Assembly (NCBI GenBank): GCA_018969295.1
Contig: JAGWYN010000091.1
Location: 1-7,043 of the forward strand
Length of the DNA: 7,043 nucleotides
Reading direction: 5' to 3'
Source of the DNA: Chloroflexota bacterium
Lineage (GTDB): Bacteria; Chloroflexota; Anaerolineae; Caldilineales; Caldilineaceae
The translations under genes and the position numbers were made by a program. Below the pieces are notes generated by a model that was not told the origin of the DNA, did not search any database, and saw nothing but the letters and a program-made list of their open reading frames with translations. Of this stretch, positions 1 to 7,043 are shown piece by piece (the first letter of the stretch is position 1; each line of letters opens with the position of its first letter).

Positions 1-102
1 GAGATTGCGCGCCGCCATCTGGATCTGTACAGCGCCAGCTTGCAGCGGGCCGAGGTGGACGGGAAACCCAGCCTGTTCGGCTTTTGGAGGAGACAACGTT
101 GA
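1..102 (+). CDS. 3' end of an unidentified gene directly upstream of recJ (partial)
   Basis: Frame 1 is open from the first base of the window and stops at TGA 100-102, giving 33 C-terminal residues (ending GFWRRQR). The stop overlaps the recJ ATG by one base (TGATG), and the recJ ribosome binding site lies inside this frame, so the two genes are probably co-transcribed and translationally coupled. The visible part begins with a helix-like stretch (ARRHLDLYSASL) that resembles the C-terminal helix of many GT-B glycosyltransferases, but 33 residues are too few to assign a family and I do not name a function. The basic, Trp/Arg-rich tail may be a flexible end. Confidence 0.6.
   Translation, partial: EIARRHLDLYSASLQRAEVDGKPSLFGFWRRQR
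86..93 (+). promoter_or_regulatory. Ribosome binding site of recJ
   Basis: GGAGGAGA lies within the end of the preceding gene. GGAGG is 11 bases from ATG 102 and the second GGAG is 8 bases away, which settles ATG 102 over the in-frame TTG at 84. Confidence 0.7.
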
Positions 103-2489
103 TGGGCAGGGCAGAGCCATGGGTCTTCAAAGCCCCTGCGGTTCCCTCCCCGGCCCTGGTTGCCGCTGTCGGAGGGCATCCTTGGGTGGCGCAGCTGCTG
201 GCGCAGCGCGGGGTCGATACACCTGAGAAGGCGATTCCCTTTCTGGACCCTGGCCAGTATCAGCCTGCCCCGCCGTCGGCGTTGCTCGGGGTGGATGCTG
301 CTGCAGCGCTGATCCTGGCAGCCGTGCAGCAGCGACAGCATCTGTTGGTCTGGGGTGACTTCGACGTGGATGGGCAGACGAGCACTGCGCTGTTGGTGAC
401 CGCGCTGCGTACATTGGCGGGCGACGACCGGGTGCGTTTTCATGTCCCCAATCGCTTCGAAGAAAATCACGGCATTCGTCTGCACAAATTGCAAGAAAAA
501 CAGAGCGAGGGACCGATAGACCTGCTGTTGACGTGTGACACAGGAATCGCCGAGGCAGAGGCGATCGGGTATGCTCGGGACCAACAGATCGTCGTGGTGG
601 TCACCGACCACCATGACCTTCCGGCAGAGTTTCAGGGGCTTGTCCCCGACCGTCTGTGGGGGATAGAGGCTGCGGAAGCCGGCAGTGCCAGCGTGCGCCG
701 CGCCAATGCGATCGTCAACCCCAAGTTTCTGCCAGAAGGCGACCCACTGCGGACCCTGCCCGGTGTCGGGGTTGCCTACAAACTGGTCCAACGTCTCTTT
801 GCGCTGGCTGGCCACAGCGGCGAAGAGGAGCGGTTGCTCGACCTCGTCGCGCTGGGCATTGTGGCCGATGTGGCAGAACAGGTAAACGATGCCCGCTACC
901 TGCTGCAACGGGGGCTGGAGCGGCTGCGCACGACCACCCGTGTCGGGTTGCTGGCCTTGATGCAGATCTCCCAGGTAGACGCCTCACAGCTGACTGCCGA
1001 GTCGATTGGATTTCAGCTGGGCCCCCGCATGAATGCTTTGGGAAGGCTGGAGGATGCTACGGTGGCCGTAGAGCTGTTGTCGACGCGTGACCCGATCCGT
1101 GCAGGGCAGTTGGCCAATCAGCTGGAACGGTTGAACCAGGAACGCCGCAGGCTGACCAGCCAGATCGCCAGCTCGGCGGACACCCTGATCGAACATGACC
1201 CGAGCCTGCTGGAATTCAACGCGTTGGTGCTGGCGCACCCGGCGTGGCATGCAGGGGTGGTGGGGATCGTGGCCTCGCGTCTGGTCGAGCTCTACAGCAA
1301 GCCGGTGGTTTTGCTGCGGATGCCCCCTGGGGAGCTGGCGCGAGGCAGTGCACGCAGTGTGCAGGGGGTTGATATTGGTGCTGCCATTGCGGCCTGCAGC
1401 CATCTCCTGGCTGCACATGGGGGGCATCCGGGGGCGGCTGGGCTCTCGCTCAAGCCCGAAAACATCGCAGTCTTTCGTCAGGAGCTCAGCCGTCAGGTGG
1501 AGCTGCATCGAGACCCGGTGACCCAGCCGGGTCTTCAGATCGATCTCACCGTCCGGCTGGACGAGCTTTCTTTGGAAGTGGCAAGCCAGCTGGCGCGGCT
1601 GGCCCCGTTTGGACAGGGCAACCCTTTGCCGCGGCTGGCGACAGGGGGGGTGGTGGTGGTCGGCGACCGCCGGATGGGCGCCGAGGGCACCCACCGCAAA
1701 CTGCGGATTCGTCAGGAAGAGGGGCCTGTGCGGGACCTGCTCTGGTTTGGGGGGGGGGATGCCGAGCTGCCGGCAGGGCCGCTGGATCTGGTCTACACGC
1801 TGGGGGTCAACCAATATCGGGGAGAGCGCTCGTTGCAGCTGCTCTATGTGGCCCACCGCCCGGCTGTCACCCTGCCTGCGGCGCCGGTTGCGCAGCGACC
1901 GCCTGTGGCCCTGGTCGACCTGCGCCAGTCGTTCGAACCGGCCCCTGCTTTGCCGGCGCAGGCAATCTGGTATGCGGAAGGAACCCGTCTGGAAACAGCT
2001 GGTGCAGGGGTCGAGTATGCCCCACGCTTTGCAGTGCCGGCAGGGCGTTCCCACCCGTTGGTTCTGTGGAGCATTCCCCCTTCTCCGGAGCTGATGCGCT
2101 GGCTCTTGGACAACAACGACAGCGGCCAGGTCTATCTCTGTGCCCGTTTTACCGCCGATGACGCGCCGGCTGTCGTGCTCCAACAGGTAGCGGGGATGGT
2201 CAAATATGCGTTGAATCGCAGTGAGGGGCAGGTCGATGTGAAGCGGATGGCAGCGCGGCTCGGCCAGACCGAAGGGGTGGTCCGCACAGCATTGCTGTTG
2301 TTGGCGCGCAGTGGAAAATTTTGTCTGATCGAGTGGTTGGACGCTGATCTGGTTTTGGTGGGGGCAGCTGTCGCTGGGCCAGCAGGCACCGAAGATCTGT
2401 GGACAGAATTCGATGCCTTGCTGGCCGAAGTGCGTGCGTACCGCCGCTTTGTGGCGCGCGCCCGGCTGAGCGAACTGGGGGGGGACTGA
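102..2489 (+). CDS. recJ: Single-stranded-DNA-specific exonuclease RecJ
   Basis: A 795-aa member of the DHH phosphoesterase superfamily that degrades single-stranded DNA 5' to 3' in recombinational and mismatch repair; cytoplasmic. Visible motifs, counted from ATG 102: motif I GDFDVDG (85-91), motif II CDTG (145-148), the DHH triad (169-171), VADV with Asp256, and GPRMNALGRLEDA (307-319). These are followed by HAGVVGIVASRL (383-394) and, in the DHHA1 domain, GSARS (415-419) and GGHPGAAG (440-447). An OB-like domain follows (about 480-600), then a C-terminal extension to 795 ending in a winged-helix-like stretch. This is longer than E. coli RecJ (about 577 aa) and close to the long Bacillus type. 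ATG 102 is chosen because GGAGG (86-90) lies 11 bases before it; an in-frame TTG at 84 would overlap that site. Three long G runs occur in the coding strand, including G10 at 1749-1758; the frame is intact through all of them. Confidence 0.96.
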   Translation: MGRAEPWVFKAPAVPSPALVAAVGGHPWVAQLLAQRGVDTPEKAIPFLDPGQYQPAPPSALLGVDAAAALILAAVQQRQHLLVWGDFDVDGQTSTALLVTALRTLAGDDRVRFHVPNRFEENHGIRLHKLQEKQSEGPIDLLLTCDTGIAEAEAIGYARDQQIVVVVTDHHDLPAEFQGLVPDRLWGIEAAEAGSASVRRANAIVNPKFLPEGDPLRTLPGVGVAYKLVQRLFALAGHSGEEERLLDLVALGIVADVAEQVNDARYLLQRGLERLRTTTRVGLLALMQISQVDASQLTAESIGFQLGPRMNALGRLEDATVAVELLSTRDPIRAGQLANQLERLNQERRRLTSQIASSADTLIEHDPSLLEFNALVLAHPAWHAGVVGIVASRLVELYSKPVVLLRMPPGELARGSARSVQGVDIGAAIAACSHLLAAHGGHPGAAGLSLKPENIAVFRQELSRQVELHRDPVTQPGLQIDLTVRLDELSLEVASQLARLAPFGQGNPLPRLATGGVVVVGDRRMGAEGTHRKLRIRQEEGPVRDLLWFGGGDAELPAGPLDLVYTLGVNQYRGERSLQLLYVAHRPAVTLPAAPVAQRPPVALVDLRQSFEPAPALPAQAIWYAEGTRLETAGAGVEYAPRFAVPAGRSHPLVLWSIPPSPELMRWLLDNNDSGQVYLCARFTADDAPAVVLQQVAGMVKYALNRSEGQVDVKRMAARLGQTEGVVRTALLLLARSGKFCLIEWLDADLVLVGAAVAGPAGTEDLWTEFDALLAEVRAYRRFVARARLSELGGD

Positions 2490-2492
2490 GGG

Positions 2493-3365
2493 TCAGCTGG
2501 CTGCCTGTCCCCGCCCAGTCTCTGGGGCAAGGCGCAGCTCCTGGAGACGGGCGATGCGTTTTTCAGTGGAAGGATGTGTGCTGAAGAGCCCTGCCAGCCC
2601 ACCAAAGATGGGGTTGACAATGTACAGATGCGCAGTTGCCGGCGCCACTGCCATCGGCTGGCGCGTCACGCTCATTTCGAGCTTGCGCAGCGCATTGGCC
2701 AGCGGGGCAGGGTCCCCCAGAATGCGGGCACCTTCGGCGTCCGCCACAAACTCACGAGAGCGTGAGATCGCCATCTGAATGATCATCGCGGCGATCGGCG
2801 CCAAAATCAACATGAGCCAGCTGCCCCCCCCTCCTTCTTCGTCGTCGCTGCCGCCAAAGATCATGCTCCACATCGCCATGTCTGCCACCATGCCGATTGC
2901 CCCGGCGATGGTCGCTGCAATGCTGCTGATCAACGTATCGCGGTTTTTGATATGTGCCAGCTCGTGCGCCATAACACCGGCCAGCTCATCGCGAGTCAAA
3001 ATCTGCATAAGGCCGGTGGTCGCTGCCACCGCACCCTTGGCCGGTGAGCGGCCCGTGGCAAAGGCATTGGGGGCCGGGCTGTCGATCAGGTGCACGCTCG
3101 GTTTGGGAATCCCCGCACGCTGGGCCAACGTTTCGACCATGCGGTGCAGTTCCGGTGCCTCTGCGGGAGTCACCTCACGTGCTCGGCTCATCTTCAACGC
3201 CATGGTGTCTGAAAACCACCAGGCCGCCATGTTCATGGCCACAGCGAACAAAAGCGCAATGACCATGCCGTTCCCACCGCCCAGCGCATTGCCGATCAGC
3301 ACAAAAAAGCCGGTCAGCAGGCCAAGCAGCAAAGTTGTTTTTGTCGTATTCCAAAACTGATTCAT
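2493..3365 (-). CDS. htpX: HtpX-type membrane zinc metalloprotease
   Basis: A 290-aa integral membrane endopeptidase of family M48B. HtpX proteins degrade misfolded or surplus membrane proteins together with FtsH; the active site faces the cytoplasm. Hydrophobic segments are at about 10-28, 33-51, 145-170 and 183-201. The zinc site is HELAH (134-138) with the third ligand expected at Glu205 in SREFVADAEGA. The family stretches HLIDSPAPNAFATGRSP (92-108) and STHPSTEKRIARL (262-274) are also present. Length is typical. Start ATG 3363-3365 is preferred because GAGGAGG (3377-3371) lies 5 bases upstream; a TTG at 3383 in frame would overlap that site. A short Asp/Glu/Gly loop (GGSDDEEGGGG, 171-181), encoded partly by a G8 run, joins helices 3 and 4. 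The gene ends 3 bp from the convergent recJ stop. It lies 202 bp downstream of a secreted-protein gene on the same strand, and probably has its own promoter. Confidence 0.95.
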   Translation of the reverse strand: MNQFWNTTKTTLLLGLLTGFFVLIGNALGGGNGMVIALLFAVAMNMAAWWFSDTMALKMSRAREVTPAEAPELHRMVETLAQRAGIPKPSVHLIDSPAPNAFATGRSPAKGAVAATTGLMQILTRDELAGVMAHELAHIKNRDTLISSIAATIAGAIGMVADMAMWSMIFGGSDDEEGGGGSWLMLILAPIAAMIIQMAISRSREFVADAEGARILGDPAPLANALRKLEMSVTRQPMAVAPATAHLYIVNPIFGGLAGLFSTHPSTEKRIARLQELRLAPETGRGQAAS

Positions 3366-3370
3366 GGACG

Positions 3371-3377
3371 CCTCCTC
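3371..3377 (-). promoter_or_regulatory. Ribosome binding site of htpX
   Basis: GAGGAGG on the minus strand, 5 bases before ATG 3365. It is a strong match to the anti-Shine-Dalgarno sequence and excludes the longer in-frame start at 3383. Confidence 0.75.
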
Positions 3378-3396
3378 TGTCAAATAGGTTAGATAT

Positions 3397-3417
3397 AAAA
3401 GAAAATGCCGCTTCGGC
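3397..3417 (-). terminator. Possible weak intrinsic terminator or attenuator in the htpX leader
   Basis: Read on the minus strand, GCCG-AAG-CGGC (3417-3407) is followed by ATTTTCTTTT (3406-3397). A 4-bp GC stem with a T-rich tail is a minimal terminator shape. It sits 32 bases before the htpX start codon. It could stop read-through from the upstream secreted-protein gene or attenuate htpX. The stem is short, so chance is a real alternative. Confidence 0.25.
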
Positions 3418-3436
3418 TGCCCATGTACTTACAGTA

Positions 3437-3442
3437 TTTATA
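3437..3442 (-). promoter_or_regulatory. Candidate -10 box for htpX
   Basis: TATAAA on the minus strand, inside the only AT-rich patch between the two minus-strand genes, would start transcription about 65 bases before the htpX ATG. No good -35 hexamer is seen at 16-18 bp spacing (CGGAGA at 17), so this is a weak call. No CIRCE heat-shock operator is visible here. Confidence 0.3.
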
Positions 3443-3503
3443 CACAATCCTAGCAAAGTTCTCCGAAGGATGTGTAAGGAAATGTCCGATTGCGCCGACA
3501 GCA

Positions 3504-3573
3504 GACTGACGCCAAGCTGACCCACCAATCGGCTGACCCGCACTGATCAGCCGATTGGCGCTGGCGGTCAGTC
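3504..3573 (-). terminator. Long nested inverted repeat at the end of the secreted-protein gene (hairpin, possible terminator)
   Basis: The inner arms CCAATCGGCTGA (3525-3536) and TCAGCCGATTGG (3547-3558) pair perfectly over 12 bp around a 10-base loop. The outer arms 3504-3517 and 3560-3573 pair imperfectly (GACTGACGCCAAGC against the complement GACTGACCGCCAGC), with a short unpaired stretch on one side. The outer arm includes the TGA stop (3570-3568) of the gene encoded at 5439-3568. No T run follows the stem, so it is not a classical rho-independent terminator. It may block 3' exonucleases, or terminate with a cofactor. Confidence 0.6.
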
Positions 3574-5439
3574 AGGGATGCCGATCAATTTGACTGCGTC
3601 GATCTCGTTCCAGCCGCTCACCGACGGCTCATCCACCGTCAGACGCACCTGGTCTGTGGCAAAATTGACGGAGATGAGCGCGGGACGGAAGGTTGCAAAG
3701 TCCAGCCCCGCACTCTCTGCAGTTCCCTCCCAGGCGACCACCCATTCGTCTGTGTTGAGATCGAAAAATTCGACCCGCACAACGGCGCCTGGATTGTAGG
3801 ACTCGTAAATCTCCAGCCCGACCGGGATCACAGGTTGGGCATACGCCAGCACCAAGGTTTCCAGCTGGCTGTCGCTGCTGTACGCTGCCCAGGCTGTCAC
3901 TTCGTCTCCGGGAATCAGCGTGTCTGGCTCCCCGGTCGCCTGCTGGGCGGACCAATCGTCGTCGCCGTACTGGCTGGACGCAGAAGCGCTGACTGCCCAC
4001 TGTTCGAGGGTCTCAGAGGGGGCTGTCTCAGAGGGGGTGCTGGCGTTGCTCTCCGTCTCGTCGGCGGCAGCGGTGAGCAGGTCTGTGACCGGGATCGTCC
4101 CTGCGCTGATCGAAAAGTCAGCGCCCTGGTCGCTCCAGGTGCTGTCTACCAGCACGATGTAGGTGCCCGGTTCTTCTACATAGGTGGAGACAATCTCTTT
4201 GGAGCTGCCGAGCTGGCTGATGTCGCTGGCCGTGATCGTTTCGTCTGCATACCGGCTCAGCTGCAGGTCCAGGTCATCTTCGGTGTGGCCAGCCAGCACG
4301 ACGATCAGGAACTGCTCGGCGGTATCGACCTGGACGAGATAGCCGACGACCGTGCCAGCCTCGATCTGCCCGTCCACTGGGGTCGCCAGCGGCAAGGTGG
4401 AGGCCAGTTCGCCCTCCTCGAACTGCACGGTGTAGGCGGCCCCTGTTTCGCTGTCGCTGCTCACATCCAGGTAGTAGGTGCCGGCCACTGGGGCGACAAA
4501 GGTGAGTCTGGCGGGTTCGTCGCCGAAAGAATAGGCCGACCGAAAGCCTTCGCCCGGCCAAAAGCTCACCTCCAACGTGAGCATCTCGTTCGACGTGGCG
4601 ACCAGATGAACGGTGGTGCCTGCTTCTGCAACAGCGAACTGGTACAGGTTGGTGTCATCTGGGTTGAGCAGGTCGTCGCTGGTTTCGATACCTGGCTGCA
4701 GCACGGGCGCGGGTCCGCTGAGAAAGACGCTGACCTGGAGCTCTGCCCCTTCGCCGTCGGGGGTGACGGTCAATTCGTACACCCCACCCTGGGTGGGGAA
4801 CAGCAGCACGTCGGATTGGTCGGTAGTGATCGTGGCCGAGTCGGCGGTGGCCGAGTCGACCAGCTCCGCTGTGTATCGATCCTCGTCGGCGCCTTGCACC
4901 AGGATGGCCAGCTGTTGTGGGTACTGGCTCTCCTCGACAGCTACCTCGGCGTAGAGGGGCTCTGTCACCGCAGAGGTGACAAAGGTGGCGCCGTTGAACA
5001 GCTCTCCTGGCAAGGAGGGGTCTGCGCTCATGCTGCCAGCCTCCACACCGACCACAAAGCCCAGCTCTGCGCTCTGTTGCGCGACAAAGAGCAGCAGATA
5101 GTCCCCGGCTGTCAGCTCGACATCGAACAGATCGGCCAGTGTCTCTTCGTAGACCACGCTCTCGTCGTCGCGCAGGATGGTCAGCTGAAAGTTGTCTGGC
5201 GAGCTCTCTCCTGTGGAGACAACCGTATAGGTCGCGTCGTCGCGAATTGTCAGCACATAGGCGGCTTCTTCGCCTGCCGCCAGATCGGCGTTCACAAATT
5301 CACCCAGCAAAATGGGGGTTGTGCTTGTCTGGGCATGCACGGCCCCCCACCCCAGCAGACTTGCACACAACAGCCCGATCCACCCTGCAAAACCCCATGC
5401 TCGACGGGACTGTGACAAAAAAAGAAGACGGTGAGACAT
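3568..5439 (-). CDS. Secreted protein with PPC-like beta modules and a C-terminal FBXL4-type discoidin-like domain
   Basis: A 623-aa exported protein of unknown function. The signal peptide has Arg4/12/13, a hydrophobic core at 18-33 and an AVHA-Q cleavage site after residue 36. The mature part begins with about four beta-rich modules (roughly 42-135, 145-240, 245-342 and 345-448). Their ends, such as AGTYYLDVSS (319-328) and PGTYIVLVDS (424-433), resemble bacterial pre-peptidase C-terminal (PPC) domains. A Ser/Thr/Glu/Ala linker (about 452-480) leads to a C-terminal domain (481-623) with ASSQYGDDDWSAQQATGEPD, ESYNPGAVVRVEFFD and GWNEIDAVKLIG. That pattern matches the discoidin-like domain of FBXL4 and similar bacterial domains, which usually bind ligands. 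No catalytic motif, membrane anchor or sorting signal is seen. The mature chain has no Cys, only two Lys, and many Asp/Glu. Start ATG 5439 follows GGAGGAGG with 7 bases between; an upstream in-frame start at 5472 would place that site inside the gene. It is divergent from a PEP-utiliser-like gene. Confidence 0.88.
   Translation of the reverse strand: MSHRLLFLSQSRRAWGFAGWIGLLCASLLGWGAVHAQTSTTPILLGEFVNADLAAGEEAAYVLTIRDDATYTVVSTGESSPDNFQLTILRDDESVVYEETLADLFDVELTAGDYLLLFVAQQSAELGFVVGVEAGSMSADPSLPGELFNGATFVTSAVTEPLYAEVAVEESQYPQQLAILVQGADEDRYTAELVDSATADSATITTDQSDVLLFPTQGGVYELTVTPDGEGAELQVSVFLSGPAPVLQPGIETSDDLLNPDDTNLYQFAVAEAGTTVHLVATSNEMLTLEVSFWPGEGFRSAYSFGDEPARLTFVAPVAGTYYLDVSSDSETGAAYTVQFEEGELASTLPLATPVDGQIEAGTVVGYLVQVDTAEQFLIVVLAGHTEDDLDLQLSRYADETITASDISQLGSSKEIVSTYVEEPGTYIVLVDSTWSDQGADFSISAGTIPVTDLLTAAADETESNASTPSETAPSETLEQWAVSASASSQYGDDDWSAQQATGEPDTLIPGDEVTAWAAYSSDSQLETLVLAYAQPVIPVGLEIYESYNPGAVVRVEFFDLNTDEWVVAWEGTAESAGLDFATFRPALISVNFATDQVRLTVDEPSVSGWNEIDAVKLIGIPD
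4010..4037. repeat. Tandem 15-bp duplication in the linker of the secreted protein
   Basis: The 13-mer GTCTCAGAGGGGG occurs at 4010-4022 and again at 4025-4037, a 15-bp period. On the coding (minus) strand it gives PSETAPSET (residues 469-477) in the linker before the discoidin-like domain. It keeps the reading frame. Confidence 0.8.
4832..4858. repeat. Second tandem 15-bp duplication in the same gene
   Basis: GTGGCCGAGTCG occurs at 4832-4843 and 4847-4858, again with a 15-bp period. On the coding strand it gives DSATADSAT (residues 195-203) within the second beta module. It keeps the reading frame. Confidence 0.75.
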
Positions 5440-5446
5440 AATTTTT

Positions 5447-5454
5447 CCTCCTCC
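5447..5454 (-). promoter_or_regulatory. Ribosome binding site of the secreted-protein gene
   Basis: GGAGGAGG on the minus strand, 7 bases before ATG 5439. It fixes the start and gives an N-terminus with a normal signal-peptide layout. Confidence 0.8.
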
Positions 5455-5473
5455 AATGGGTGAAGGCGTCAAG

Positions 5474-5502
5474 TTGACACATCGCGTGTATACTGGGACA
5501 AT
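5474..5502 (+). promoter_or_regulatory. Sigma-70-like promoter for the PEP-utiliser-like gene
   Basis: A perfect -35 TTGACA (5474-5479) is followed after 17 bp by GACAAT (5497-5502), which matches TATAAT at four of six positions. Transcription would start near 5509, leaving a leader of about 78 bases before GTG 5587. Confidence 0.55.
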
Positions 5503-5547
5503 CCAAGTGTTGTGGATGCAAGGATGTCTCTCTTCTGAGTGTACACC

Positions 5548-5575
5548 GTTTTATGGGCGGATAGCAATAGGTCAA
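5548..5575 (-). promoter_or_regulatory. Candidate promoter for the secreted-protein gene
   Basis: On the minus strand, TTGACC (5575-5570) is followed after 16 bp by TAAAAC (5553-5548), giving 5/6 and 4/6 matches to consensus. Transcription would start near 5541, about 100 bases before ATG 5439. It lies beyond the plus-strand promoter, so both transcripts would cover about 5509-5541. Confidence 0.4.
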
Positions 5576-5586
5576 ACGAGGGAATT

Positions 5587-7043
<1,457 letters not shown>

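Noticed and set aside
984..2183. 399-codon open frame on the minus strand inside recJ
   Set aside because: It is antisense to conserved RecJ motifs. The translation is rich in Arg/Gln/Pro/His and resembles no family.
3378..3383. Perfect TTGACA on the minus strand just before htpX, considered as a -35 box
   Set aside because: The position of the matching -10 would fall inside the htpX coding region (3355-3360, TCAGTT) and downstream of the ribosome binding site.
5365..5367. Cys25 of the secreted protein as a lipoprotein lipobox cysteine
   Set aside because: The preceding residues (GLL) do not fit the usual lipobox with a small residue at -1, and a standard AHA-Q signal peptidase I site follows at residue 36.
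3835..5415. 526-codon open frame on the plus strand, antisense to the secreted-protein gene
   Set aside because: It lies wholly within a gene with a clear signal peptide, ribosome binding site and domain pattern. Its own translation is low in complexity, rich in Gly/Val/Gln and without recognisable motifs. Long antisense frames are expected in GC-rich DNA.

Overview
The window is about 7 kb of GC-rich bacterial chromosome with ordinary, tightly packed genes. No rRNA, tRNA, CRISPR array, insertion sequence or phage gene was found. A long RecJ, a secreted protein with a discoidin-like C-terminal domain, and a PEP-utilising enzyme would fit a Chloroflexota (Anaerolineae/Caldilinea-like) genome. 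That taxon is an inference from gene flavour and composition; no marker in the window proves it.

Left part, plus strand: the last 33 codons of an unidentified gene (1-102) overlap the start of recJ (102-2489) by one base. recJ encodes a full-length single-strand-specific 5'-3' exonuclease with all DHH-family motifs. It ends 3 bp from the 3' end of a convergent gene, so the two transcripts must meet head-on with no dedicated terminator between them.

Centre, minus strand: a 623-aa secreted protein (5439-3568) has a signal peptide, several beta-rich pre-peptidase-C-like modules and a C-terminal discoidin-like domain resembling that of FBXL4. It is followed 202 bp later by htpX (3365-2493), a four-helix membrane zinc protease of the HtpX/M48 family. 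The 202-bp gap holds a long nested inverted repeat that begins inside the stop codon of the secreted-protein gene, a candidate -10 box and a small hairpin followed by a T-rich run.

Right part, plus strand: an open frame from GTG 5587 runs off the window edge (485 codons visible, no stop). It is a PEP-utilising-enzyme/rifampin-phosphotransferase-like protein that starts directly at the central domain, with no ATP-grasp domain before it, and reaches the beginning of the swivelling phosphohistidine domain at the edge. It is divergent from the secreted-protein gene. The 147-bp space between them carries one sigma-70-like promoter for each direction, placed so that the two transcripts would overlap.

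Functionally the window looks like three unrelated units: DNA repair (recJ with its upstream partner), envelope (secreted protein and HtpX quality-control protease), and phosphotransfer chemistry (the PEP-utiliser-like protein). The least ordinary items are the PEP-utiliser-like protein without a nucleotide-binding domain and the secreted discoidin-like protein. I see no clear evidence of an undescribed defence or mobile system.
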